In this document: piece by piece, positions 31,255 to 39,709 of the stretch
Layout of the letters: every line of letters begins with the position of its first letter
How positions within the stretch are numbered: position 1 is the first letter of the stretch
Origin: an uncultured Lysobacteraceae bacterium
GTDB lineage: Bacteria; Pseudomonadota; Gammaproteobacteria; Xanthomonadales; Rhodanobacteraceae
Assembly: GCA_946482585.1 (NCBI GenBank)
Contig: CAMLSI010000001.1
Coordinates: 1-60,631, forward strand
Direction: 5' to 3'
DNA: 60,631 nt
Translations under genes and position numbers: made by a program
Notes under the pieces: generated by a model
Database searches by the model: none
Told to the model about the DNA's origin: nothing
What the model saw: the letters and a program-made list of their open reading frames with translations, nothing else

Positions 31255-31822
31255 CGCAGACCGCGTCCGGGAGTCGGGCTCTCGGGCCGCTGCGACACGC
31301 GCACGTCTGAGTCGTGCTGCGAACATCTTCGACGAGTTCCCGGATCGTCAGAACCCCGGCGAAACCGGCAACGGCCGCGTGTTCGACAGCGTGCGGTTTG
31401 TCTCGACGGCACTTCGTACTTCACGCGCCTTGCCGTGAAGTTCTGATCGGCCGGCGTTGATGCAGGCGAAGCCCGCGTGCGAAGAGCCGCGCCGGGCGGT
31501 ACCGTCCGCGACCCAGCGGAATGACCGATCCGCGCCGTCATCGCGCGTCGTGCTGCGCCGGTCAGCGCAGCGGCATCGACGTCACGGTCTCGCCGTCGCG
31601 TCGCTCGCGACTCGTTGCGGCGGCTTCGGCGACGAAGAATCCCATCGCAGTCGCGAGCAGCTGCGTCAGCGCGTACGAAAGTGTCCGGGCGCGGGTACGC
31701 GGCCGGGGCGCATCCGATGATCGATGCCGGTGCGGCGATCGTTGCCGGCGCCGGTGCAACGGCGATCGCGGCACGGCGATGCGCTACGCTTGCGCGTCTG
31801 CGACTTTTCCACGGAGCCCGTC
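31255..31822. other. Gene-poor stretch
   Basis: No convincing gene is seen in these 568 bases. A minus-strand frame near 31562-31690 gives TLSYALTQLLATAMGFFVAE, which looks like a membrane-protein fragment, but it has no start signal or neighbours in frame and may be chance or a decayed gene. No repeats or strong hairpins were found. Confidence 0.5.
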
Positions 31823-32740
31823 ATGCGTTCTCGTTCGTCCCGTGCCGCCGTCGCGGCCTGTCTCCTGTCCGTCGCGTTCGCGAGTCCGGCGGCGGAACCG
31901 CCGCCGAAGGGCAAGACCATGACCGAGGTACTGGCCGCGAGCCGGCCGTCGGACTGGCGACGTCTCGATCCCGACAACACGGTCTATCTCGATTTCGCCG
32001 CGGGCCGCGTGCTCATCGAACTCGCGCCCGCCTATGCGCCGGCACACGTCGCCAACATCAAGACGCTGCTGCGGCAGCACTATTTCGACGGGCTCGCGAT
32101 CCTGCGCGTGCACGACAACTACGTCGTGCAGTGGGGCGATCCGGATTCCGGCGACAAGGACAAGGCCCGGTCGTTCGGCGAGGCGAAGCGCTCGGTCGCC
32201 GCCGAATTCTCCCAGGCCATCGCGAAGCAGCCGTTCGTGCGTCTGCCCGACGGCGATGTGTATGCGCCCGAAGTCGGCTGGTCCGGCGGTTTTCCGGTCG
32301 CGCGCGATCCGAAGGCCGGGCAGACCTGGCTCGCGCACTGTTACGGCATGGTCGGTGCGGGCCGCGACAATGCCGCCGACAGCGGCAACGGCGCCGAGCT
32401 CTACGTCGTGCTCGGTCATTCGCCGCGGCACCTCGACCGCAACGTGACTCTGGTCGGCCGCGTCGTGCAGGGCATGGAACTGCTCGCCGCGCTGCCGCGC
32501 GGCAGTGGCGCGCTCGGTTTCTACGACAAGCCCGAACAGCGCATTCCGCTGAAGCGCGTACGCCTCGGCAGCGAACTGCCCGACGCCGAGCGCAGCACGC
32601 TGGAACTGCTGCGTACCGATACGCCGACGTTCCAGGCGCTGATCGAGACGCGACGCAATCGCCGCGACGACTGGTACCTGTATCAGGCGGGAAAAGTGGA
32701 GTTGTGCAACGTTGCGCTGCCGGTGCGGCAGCCGCAGTAG
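31823..32740 (+). CDS. Exported cyclophilin-type peptidyl-prolyl isomerase
   Basis: The 305-residue protein has a signal peptide (MRSRSSRAAVAACLLSVAFA then SPAAE) and a cyclophilin-like domain. Matching segments are VYLDFAAGRVLIELAPAYAP, HVANIKTLLRQHYFDGLAIL, RVHDNYVVQWGDP and LAHCYGMVGAGRDNAADSGN, with ELYVVLGHSPRHLDRNVTL later. The arrangement resembles periplasmic cyclophilins that are more divergent than PpiA; the usual FHRVI motif is replaced by ILRVHDNYV, so catalytic activity is not certain. An extra C-terminal region of about 60 residues follows. The ATG 31823 has GGAG upstream. It converges on the sensor kinase gene. Confidence 0.83.
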   Translation: MRSRSSRAAVAACLLSVAFASPAAEPPPKGKTMTEVLAASRPSDWRRLDPDNTVYLDFAAGRVLIELAPAYAPAHVANIKTLLRQHYFDGLAILRVHDNYVVQWGDPDSGDKDKARSFGEAKRSVAAEFSQAIAKQPFVRLPDGDVYAPEVGWSGGFPVARDPKAGQTWLAHCYGMVGAGRDNAADSGNGAELYVVLGHSPRHLDRNVTLVGRVVQGMELLAALPRGSGALGFYDKPEQRIPLKRVRLGSELPDAERSTLELLRTDTPTFQALIETRRNRRDDWYLYQAGKVELCNVALPVRQPQ

Positions 32741-32751
32741 GGTCGTCGACG

Positions 32752-32782
32752 GGAAGCGGTCTGGAACTCGAGACCGGTTTCC
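32752..32782. terminator. Hairpin between the cyclophilin and sensor-kinase genes
   Basis: GGAAGCGGTCT and AGACCGGTTTCC pair, with one irregularity, around an 8-base loop in the 83-base gap between two convergent genes. It has no T-run, so it is only a tentative bidirectional terminator. Confidence 0.35.
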
Positions 32783-32823
32783 GCCATGCCGCTACCGGCG
32801 CTCCCGACTGCCGGCCACCCTGT

Positions 32824-35271
32824 TCAAGCCGCGCTCGCGGCTGGCGAAGGTGCCGCGGCGGAAGGCGCGGGCGGGACGGCCGGCGCGGCGACGGGCTCGT
32901 CGCCGAGCAGGCGGCCGAGGTCGCGCAACGGCATCGGCTTGCGTACCCATTCGATCTGCCATTCGGGCGGCGGCCGGTCGTGCGGTCCGTCCGGCGGCGA
33001 GGCGCTGTGGATGAGACAGCGCGGCGGCGGCGCGGGCGCGCATTCGGCACGCACGCGGCGGATCAGATCGATGCCGCTCTCGCCGTCGAGATGCAGATCG
33101 ACGAGCAGCGTGTGCGGCGCGAAATCGCGCCAGACCGCGAGCGCTTCGGCGATGCCGGCGGCGACGCGATGCTCCACGCCCAGCGCATCGAGCTGCGCGC
33201 TGAGCAGCTCGCGGATCGCGGCGTCGTCGTCGACGAGCAGCACGCGTCCGCGCGGCCGCGTGGGTGCCTCGGCATCGGGTTCTGGCGGCGCCGGCGGCAG
33301 GACGAGGCAGAACGCGAATTCGCTGCCGATCCCCAGGCGGGTCTGGATCTGCAGTTCGCCGCCCATGATGCCGATGAGCTGGTTCGCGATCGACAGGCCG
33401 AGGCCGACGCCGCGCCGCGTGCGGCCGCCGCCGCGTTCGAACGGCCGCAGCAGGCGGCGCAGTTCGCCGTCGGCCATGCCCGGGCCGGAGTCGGCGATAC
33501 GAAAGCGGACCTGGTCGCCGTCGACCCGGTCGGCGGCGAGCACGATGTCGCCGGCCGTCGTGTACTTGACCGCGTTGCCGAGCAGGTTCACGAGGATCTG
33601 CTGCAGCCGCGCGGCGTCGCCGCAGACGCGCACCGGCAGCGTCGGGTCGATCCGCTGACTGAGCCGGATCGGACGCCCCGACAGTTCCGCGCGATACAGA
33701 CCGGCCACGTGGCTCAGCAGCGCCGGCAGGTCGAACGGTTCGTCGCGCAGGTCGACGCGGTCGAGTGCCAGCTGGGCGTGATCGAGATAGTCCTCGGCCG
33801 TGCGCACGAGTTCGGCCGAGGTCGAGCGCGCGGTCTCGAGCAGGCTGCGCGCGCGGCGGTCGTCGACGCGCTGCAGCGCCATGTCGATGAGGCCGCTGAT
33901 CGCGGCCATCGGATTGCGCACTTCGTGCGCTGCCATCGCGAGCATGTCCGCACGCGTACGGTTGACCTGGCTGAGCGCACCGTTGAGCTGGCGCAGCCAG
34001 CGCAGCCGCAGCGCGATGATGGTCGCGAGCAGCGCGCCGACGCTGAGCGAGGCGATCAGCACGAAGGCGTAGAGTCGCGCGCGTGCGCGTTCGCCGGCCT
34101 TGTCCGCTTCGGCGGCGCGCAGCAGCGCGCTCTGGAGTTCCCCGGCCTGGCGCAGCGCGCCGATTTCGGCTTCACGGGTCTGCGCGTCGTAGCGCGCGTC
34201 GAGTTCCGCGACGGCGCGCGCGACGTCGCGGCTCGACAGTCGCGCATTGAGCTCGACGAGGTCGCGCGTCGCCGCCAGCGCGAGATCGAGCCGGCCGGCC
34301 TGTTCCGCGACTTCGGCCTGCGTCGCGAGCAGTTGCGCGGTGAGGCGGCCGCGTTCGAGCCGGCGTGCATCGGCGAGCGCGACCTCGATCACGCCCAGCG
34401 CTTCCTGCGGCTGCTTGAGCGCGGCCAGCGCGGCGGCGATGTTGCGGCGCGACGAGATCGAATGCACGACCTTGTCGTGAGCCAGTTCGTAGGCGAGCGC
34501 GCGACGCGAGGCGGCCAGCGCCGTCGCCGGCTGGCCGAGGCTGAGGTACAGCGAGGCGCTGTTGTCGTCCATCATCGCCATGCCGCCGCGGCTGCCCAGG
34601 CGGGCGTAGCGCGCATGCGCGGCGCGCGCCAGCGGCAGTGCCCGGGCCGGATCGCCGAGCGCGCCGTACGTCCACTGAAGCAGGTTTTCGCTGCGCGCGA
34701 TCGCGTATTCGTCGTCGCGCGCGGCGAATTCGGCCTGGGCGCGTTCGCAGTGCGGTTGCGCGGCCTGGGCGCGCGACGTGGTCAGCAGCAGCTCGCAGGT
34801 TTCGAGGTCGGCGACGGCGTTCCAGTAAGGCTCGCCGAGTGCGCGCAGCGCCGCGGTCGCCGCGGCGGCCAGCGCGAGGCCGCTCTCGATCTGTTCGCCC
34901 TCCAGGCGCACGCGGGCGCGGACGATGTCGGCCAGCGCCGAGGCGCTCGCCCGGCCGGTGTCGCGGCCCAGCGCATCGAGATCGTCGGCGACGCGTACGG
35001 CGCGGTCGGCCGACAGCAGCAGCGCGGCCGTGGCCATGTCGCGCAGCAGCCGTTCGCGCTGCGCCGGGTCGAGGCCGCCGCGGGCCAGCGCCAGCTCGCC
35101 GAGCTGCAGCGCTTCGCGCGGCGCGTCGAGCATGACCGGACGCAGCGACAGCGAGGGATCGGCCGGCGCGGCGGCCGACGTCATGCCCAGCAGCGCGCAG
35201 CACAGTGCGGTCAGCACGGGCCGGCCTGCGGCGTTGGCGGGGTGACGTTCATGCGGCGGCGGCGTCTGCAC
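32824..35271 (-). CDS. Hybrid sensor histidine kinase with TPR-like periplasmic sensor and C-terminal receiver
   Basis: The protein of about 815 residues has an export signal (VLTALCCALLGMTSAAA). A long Ala-rich helical region of TPR character follows, to about residue 420. It then has a transmembrane helix (LYAFVLIASLSVGALLATII), a HisKA domain with the phospho-acceptor His in MLAMAAHEVRNPMAAISG, an HATPase domain (QILVNLLGNAVKYTTAG, DSGPGMADGELRR, GVGLGLSIANQLIGIMGG) and a receiver (VLLVDDDAAIREL, Asp in TLLVDLHLDGESG, Lys in EWVRKPMP). An Ala/Pro tail ends it. No separate response regulator gene is adjacent. The start is uncertain: GTG 35271 or GTG 35334. The ligand is unknown. Confidence 0.9.
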   Translation of the reverse strand: MQTPPPHERHPANAAGRPVLTALCCALLGMTSAAAPADPSLSLRPVMLDAPREALQLGELALARGGLDPAQRERLLRDMATAALLLSADRAVRVADDLDALGRDTGRASASALADIVRARVRLEGEQIESGLALAAAATAALRALGEPYWNAVADLETCELLLTTSRAQAAQPHCERAQAEFAARDDEYAIARSENLLQWTYGALGDPARALPLARAAHARYARLGSRGGMAMMDDNSASLYLSLGQPATALAASRRALAYELAHDKVVHSISSRRNIAAALAALKQPQEALGVIEVALADARRLERGRLTAQLLATQAEVAEQAGRLDLALAATRDLVELNARLSSRDVARAVAELDARYDAQTREAEIGALRQAGELQSALLRAAEADKAGERARARLYAFVLIASLSVGALLATIIALRLRWLRQLNGALSQVNRTRADMLAMAAHEVRNPMAAISGLIDMALQRVDDRRARSLLETARSTSAELVRTAEDYLDHAQLALDRVDLRDEPFDLPALLSHVAGLYRAELSGRPIRLSQRIDPTLPVRVCGDAARLQQILVNLLGNAVKYTTAGDIVLAADRVDGDQVRFRIADSGPGMADGELRRLLRPFERGGGRTRRGVGLGLSIANQLIGIMGGELQIQTRLGIGSEFAFCLVLPPAPPEPDAEAPTRPRGRVLLVDDDAAIRELLSAQLDALGVEHRVAAGIAEALAVWRDFAPHTLLVDLHLDGESGIDLIRRVRAECAPAPPPRCLIHSASPPDGPHDRPPPEWQIEWVRKPMPLRDLGRLLGDEPVAAPAVPPAPSAAAPSPAASAA

Positions 35272-35442
35272 TGGACGGGACAATGCGGATTTTGCACACA
35301 GCGCGCGGCCTGCCACAAACGAAATTTTACACACGGCGCCGCGGCCGGCGGCGTGTGCGGGAGCAGGGGGCGCGGGAGCGGCGGCATCCGGGTGGCAGTC
35401 GGAGAATCGGCGACTATCGCATATCCGGAGCGCCGCGCCGGT

Positions 35443-36696
35443 TCAGCTTGCGCGCGCTGCGTGGGTGCGGATGAAGTCGCGTACGTCGGGGTAGACCACG
35501 TCGCGCCAGCGGCGGCCGCTGAAGATGCCGTAGTGACCCGCGCCCTTGACCGTCAGGTGACGCTTGTCGTCGGCGGCGATGCCGCTGCAGAGCGCATGCG
35601 CGGCTTCGGTCTGGCCCAGGCCCGAAATGTCGTCGAGTTCGCCTTCGATGGTCAGCAGGGCCGTGCCGGTTATGTCCGCCGGTTTGACGCGCTGGCCGTT
35701 TACGTCCCAGAGCCCGCGCGGCAGCAGGTGCTGCTGGAACACGGTCTCGATCGTGTCGAGGTAGTACTCGGCCGGCATGTCGAGTACCGCGTTGTATTCG
35801 TCGTAGAACTTGCGGTGCGACTGCGCGTCCTCGAGGTCGCCCTTGAGCAGGTCCTCGTAGAAATCCCAGTGCGAGCTCAAATGACGTCCCGGGTTCATCG
35901 CGATGAAGCCCGCATGCTGCAGGAAGCCCGGATAGACGCGGCGGCCGTGGCCCGGATAGTTGGCCGGCACGTCATGGATGACGGTGTGCCGGAACCACGA
36001 CAGCGGCTTGGTCGTCGCGAGGTCGTTGACCTGGGTGGGGCTGCGCCGCGTGTCGATCGGGCCGCCCATCATCGTCATCGTGCGCGGTGTGGTTTCGCCG
36101 TTGCTCGCCATCAGCGAGATCGCCGCGAGTACCGGCACCGTGGGCTGGCACACCGAGATCACGTGCAGGTTCTTCGCGCCGATGTGGCGGATGAATTCCT
36201 GCACGTAGGCGACGTAGTCGTCGAGATGAAACGTGCCTTTGTTCGCGGGCACCATGCGCGCGTCGACCCAGTCGGTGATGTAGACCTTGTGATCCTGCAG
36301 CAGGGTGCGCACGGTGTCGCGCAGCAGGGTCGCGTGGTGGCCCGACAGCGGCGCGACCACGAGCACGATCGGATCGTCCTTGAGGTCGTCCACGGTCGCG
36401 GCATCGTCGGTGAAACGCTTGAAGCGGATCAGATTGCAGAACGGCTTCTGCAGTGCGGCGTATTCGACGATGGGCACTTCGTGACCATGTGCGGTCACGC
36501 TGCGGATGTCGAACGCGGGTTTCTCGTAGTCCTTGCCGAGCCGGTACAAGAGCTCGAAACCGGCGGCGATGCGCGGCGCGCCCGGTACCTGCGACAGCAG
36601 GGTGCTCTTGTCGCTCCAGGTCTTGGCGCCCGCTTCGGCGAAATGAACCAGCGGACTCATCAGGGAGCGTTGCAGTTCGTGCAAGTGATACAGCAT
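35443..36696 (-). CDS. phaZ: Intracellular poly(3-hydroxybutyrate) depolymerase
   Basis: The 417-residue cytoplasmic enzyme degrades native PHB granules. It starts MLYHLHELQRSLMSPLVHFA, the characteristic N-terminus of this family. It has the hydrolase core IVLVVAPLSGHHATLLRDTV, YITDWVDARMVP and LHVISVCQPTVPVLAAISLM, where Cys near residue 180 replaces the usual serine of a lipase box, as in the Ralstonia-type intracellular depolymerases. AGHYGIFSGRRWRD near the C-terminus holds the catalytic His. ATG 36696 gives the canonical start. No PHB synthase gene is in the window. It is divergent from the next secreted-protein gene, with a dispersed repeat in between. Confidence 0.93.
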   Translation of the reverse strand: MLYHLHELQRSLMSPLVHFAEAGAKTWSDKSTLLSQVPGAPRIAAGFELLYRLGKDYEKPAFDIRSVTAHGHEVPIVEYAALQKPFCNLIRFKRFTDDAATVDDLKDDPIVLVVAPLSGHHATLLRDTVRTLLQDHKVYITDWVDARMVPANKGTFHLDDYVAYVQEFIRHIGAKNLHVISVCQPTVPVLAAISLMASNGETTPRTMTMMGGPIDTRRSPTQVNDLATTKPLSWFRHTVIHDVPANYPGHGRRVYPGFLQHAGFIAMNPGRHLSSHWDFYEDLLKGDLEDAQSHRKFYDEYNAVLDMPAEYYLDTIETVFQQHLLPRGLWDVNGQRVKPADITGTALLTIEGELDDISGLGQTEAAHALCSGIAADDKRHLTVKGAGHYGIFSGRRWRDVVYPDVRDFIRTHAARAS

Positions 36697-36810
36697 GGAC
36701 TTCAGCCGGCAGGGGAGGAGGACAACCACGGAATTGTAGTCGCCCGTGGCCCAAGCAAGTGGCATGCCGCAGGTAACAATTGGTCGCAATCGCGTGTTCG
36801 AGCGCAGGCA

Positions 36811-36963
36811 GGGAACCTCGAAAAACGTCGAGGTTCCCGCGGCGCGGTCACGCGCCGCTCGCAACCAGGCGCGCAAGCGCTTGATTGGCGTAGGCGAGTC
36901 CGGACCCTGCCGGACGCGCCGACTCGAAAAACCGACGGAACGACGGCTTTTTCGCAGTGACCG
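36811..36963 (+). repeat. Dispersed intergenic repeat with terminal hairpins, copy B
   Basis: This is the second copy of the approximately 150-bp element found inverted at 17845-17998. One end is a perfect 10-bp stem, GGGAACCTCG/CGAGGTTCCC (36811-36820 with 36829-36838). The other end is CGAAAAACCG pairing with CGG-C-TTTTTCG with one bulge. The middle shares blocks such as GAGTCCGGAC, GCGCCGCTCGC and GAACGACGG with copy A. It lies in the 349-base divergent gap between phaZ and the beta-propeller gene, which otherwise shows no gene. Confidence 0.85.
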
Positions 36964-37045
36964 ATTGGGGGAATCCGCATCGAATCGCGACTCCACGGAG
37001 GATGGCGTGGCCCGAGGGGGGCGACGACGGCAAGGAGCACACATC

Positions 37046-39604
37046 ATGGGTAAATCGAGCGTGCGCCGCCTTCCGGCGGCGTGGTACGGATTCGGCGCGG
37101 TGGTGGCACTGGCCGCGGCGCAGGGACAGGCACGGGCGGGCGAGCTGCACCTGCTGAGCTACGGCGCCCCGTCGGTGCTCGGAATCCAGGGCAACCGGCA
37201 TGCGGAGATCGGTCGTTTCGGCGTCTCCGACGACGGACGCCGCGCCGCGTTCGCGACGGCGTCGAACAATCTCGTGGCCGGCGACAGCAACGAGTATTCG
37301 GACATTTATGTCAGCGACGCGCAGACCGGCGAGCTGACGCGGATCAGCCGCCGGCCCGACGGCGCGGAGCCGAACGGGCGGAGCTTCGATGCCGCGATAT
37401 CCGGCGACGGGAACCGCGTCGCCTATCAGTCGGAGGCGACCGATATCACGCTCGACGCCGTGCCGGGGCGCGGCGTGTTTCTCGCCGACCTGCACAGCGG
37501 TCAGACGCGGCGTCTTACGCCATACCTGCCGTCGGTGAACGGAACGGCGGCCACTGTCAGCGGCGTCGTCGTGTCGCGGCAGGGCACGCGGGTCGTGTTC
37601 GTCACCGACTCGCCGCTGTCGCTCGAAGACACCGACAGCGTCGGCGACCTCTACGGCTGGACCGAAGGCAGCGACGGACTGCGCCTGCTCAGCACCGACA
37701 CGAACGGCCAGCCGCTGGTCGGCGTCGTCGATGCCGCTTCCGCGGCGCTGTCGGCTGACGGCCGCTACGTGAGCTTCACGATGCGTACGGTCGACAGCAT
37801 CCCTGGCGAAGGCGGCGTGTTCGTGCGCGACCTGGAACAACCGATGCTGGATCGCGTCTGGGGTCCGACCTGGGTGGTTTCGATGTCGGTGACGGCGCTG
37901 TCCGCCGACGCGCGCTTCGTCGTATTCAGCACCTACGAAGCGATCGCGGCCGGCGACGGCAACGGCAAATCCGACGTCTATCTGTTCGATCGCGTCACGC
38001 GCGCCGTGGAGCCGGTCAGCGTGGCCGCGGGCGGCGCGATCGGCAACGACGGCAGCGCCGACGCCGTGGTGTCGGGCGACGGCCGACATGTGGTGTTCGC
38101 GTCTTCGGCGACCAATTTCGAATCCGATGTTTCCGGCACGCATCTGTACCGGCGCGACCGTATCTCGGCGACGACGATGCGCCTGACGCCGCGTCCGGCA
38201 GGCGCTGCCTCATGGTTTCCGCAGCCGGCGCTGAGCCGCGACGCCGGCCGCGTGCTGTTCTTCGCCGACAGCGAAGACCTTCTCGACGGCGATGACAACC
38301 GGCGCAGCGACGTGTTCGCGATCGACGCGGGCGGCAGCCTCACGCGCGTCAGCCAGGCCAGCGGTGCGGCACGCGTGGCCGGCGCGACCAACGGCCACTA
38401 TTTCACGATCGGCACGGGTCGCGCGTTTCCGCTCGGCGACGGCGGCACCGCCGCTTTCGCGAGCGTCGCCGACAATCTCGGCCCGCTGCGCAAGGCCGGT
38501 GTATACCGCGCCGACATCGCCGGCGCACCGCCGGTCGGAGTGTCGCTGGATCAGTTGCCCGACTATCCGGGCTGGCCGATCGCACTGATGCTCGTCGGCG
38601 CGTCCGCCGGCGGCAGCGAACTGCTGGTCCGGCGCGAGCCGTTCGATTTCACCGGCGGCTGGGGGCCCGGGCCGTTGCCGGCCGAGCCCTGGGATCTCTG
38701 GCGCGTCGGCGCTGCGGGACAGACGCGCATCGACACGCCGGCGGCAGTCGGCACCGGCGCGCGGACCACGCAGGCGATGCTGTCCGACGACGGCCGATAC
38801 ACCCAGTTCGTGTCGCTCGCACCGCCGAACGGCCCGGTCCAGCATCCGTGGCGCCTGTTCCTGCACGACGCGCAGACCGGGTTGCTCACGCGCGTCGACG
38901 TGAACGATCAGGGTGTGCCCGCGGACCGGCCGATACAGCCGCGCAGCGGGTTGTCGCGCAACGGGCGCTACAGCGCGTACGTCACGGCTGCCGGCAATCT
39001 CGCCGCGAACGATGCCGACGACAGCGTCGACCTGTTCCTGCGCGACAACCAGACCGCGCAGCTCACCCGACTGCGTCATCCGCAGACCGGCGCGCCGCTG
39101 GTCGCACAACTGCACAGCAATACGGAAGCCCTCGTGGTATCGGATGACGGTATGCGGATTGCCTTCGTCGACAGCGTCGGGGAGTACGGCGAGAACAAGG
39201 TGCTGCGTCTGCTCGATCGCGCGACGCAGACGCTTGCCGATGTCTGCGGCAGCGGCACGACCGTGTTCGTGCGTTGTGTCGAACCGACCTTGAGCGCCGA
39301 CGGCAGCGTGCTCGCGTTCACGTCGGCGATGCCGCTGCTGCCGCAGGACATGGACGCATCGCGCGACGTCTACAGCTATCGTTCCGCGCTCGGCTGGCTG
39401 CAGCTCGAAAGTGTCGATGCGTACGGTGAGCCCGGTCGCGGCGAGCGCATGGCGCCGCGGCTGTCGGCGAGCGGTGCGTCGCTGACGTTCCAGGCGATCG
39501 GCGGCGGCTGGCACACGACACCGCAGATCGCGGGCGACGCCGACTGGCTGTTCAAACGCATACCGGGCGACGCGATCTTCGACGACGGGTTCGACGCGCC
39601 TTGA
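37046..39604 (+). CDS. Secreted TolB/PD40-like beta-propeller protein with C-terminal DGF tag
   Basis: The 852-residue protein has a signal peptide ending AQGQARA. It then has many repeats of the PD40/TolB kind with the pattern SxDGRxVxFxSxASNL...D...DxYxxD: FGVSDDGRRAAFATASNNL, ISGDGNRVAYQSEATD, LSADGRYVSF, VVSGDGRHVVFASSATNF, LSDDGRYTQFVS and VVSDDGMRIAFVD. Two or more propellers are likely. It ends DWLFKRIPGDAIFDDGFDAP, sharing its end motif with two other proteins in the window. A degraded paralogue lies at 46020-47215. The ATG 37046 has AAGGAG upstream. No enzymatic residues were seen; it is probably a binding or scaffold protein outside the inner membrane. Confidence 0.88.
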   Translation: MGKSSVRRLPAAWYGFGAVVALAAAQGQARAGELHLLSYGAPSVLGIQGNRHAEIGRFGVSDDGRRAAFATASNNLVAGDSNEYSDIYVSDAQTGELTRISRRPDGAEPNGRSFDAAISGDGNRVAYQSEATDITLDAVPGRGVFLADLHSGQTRRLTPYLPSVNGTAATVSGVVVSRQGTRVVFVTDSPLSLEDTDSVGDLYGWTEGSDGLRLLSTDTNGQPLVGVVDAASAALSADGRYVSFTMRTVDSIPGEGGVFVRDLEQPMLDRVWGPTWVVSMSVTALSADARFVVFSTYEAIAAGDGNGKSDVYLFDRVTRAVEPVSVAAGGAIGNDGSADAVVSGDGRHVVFASSATNFESDVSGTHLYRRDRISATTMRLTPRPAGAASWFPQPALSRDAGRVLFFADSEDLLDGDDNRRSDVFAIDAGGSLTRVSQASGAARVAGATNGHYFTIGTGRAFPLGDGGTAAFASVADNLGPLRKAGVYRADIAGAPPVGVSLDQLPDYPGWPIALMLVGASAGGSELLVRREPFDFTGGWGPGPLPAEPWDLWRVGAAGQTRIDTPAAVGTGARTTQAMLSDDGRYTQFVSLAPPNGPVQHPWRLFLHDAQTGLLTRVDVNDQGVPADRPIQPRSGLSRNGRYSAYVTAAGNLAANDADDSVDLFLRDNQTAQLTRLRHPQTGAPLVAQLHSNTEALVVSDDGMRIAFVDSVGEYGENKVLRLLDRATQTLADVCGSGTTVFVRCVEPTLSADGSVLAFTSAMPLLPQDMDASRDVYSYRSALGWLQLESVDAYGEPGRGERMAPRLSASGASLTFQAIGGGWHTTPQIAGDADWLFKRIPGDAIFDDGFDAP

Positions 39605-39666
39605 ACCGTGCCGGGCGCCGCGAGCCCGATGTCGAGGCACCTCGTCCGGTGTGATGCGGGATGCAG

Positions 39667-39704
39667 GACCGCGGTTCCTCGCCGGTGGCGAAGAAACCGC
39701 GGTC
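39667..39704. terminator. Bidirectional hairpin between the propeller gene and hupE
   Basis: GACCGCGGTT...AACCGCGGTC forms a 10-bp perfect outer stem, extended by a partly paired CCTCGCC/GGCG-AAGA inner stem around a GGT loop. It sits midway between two convergent genes. Confidence 0.65.
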
Positions 39705-39709
39705 CGCGC

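Noticed and set aside
31562..31774. A minus-strand frame with a membrane-like stretch (TLSYALTQLLATAMGFF)
   Set aside because: The hydrophobic stretch is short, the rest is Arg-rich, and no start signal or family was recognised. It may be a decayed gene, but this cannot be supported.
31615..36960. A very long plus-strand open frame of nearly 1,800 codons
   Set aside because: It is antisense to the sensor kinase and PHB depolymerase genes, is Arg/Ala-rich and has no recognisable domain. Long antisense frames are expected in DNA this GC-rich.
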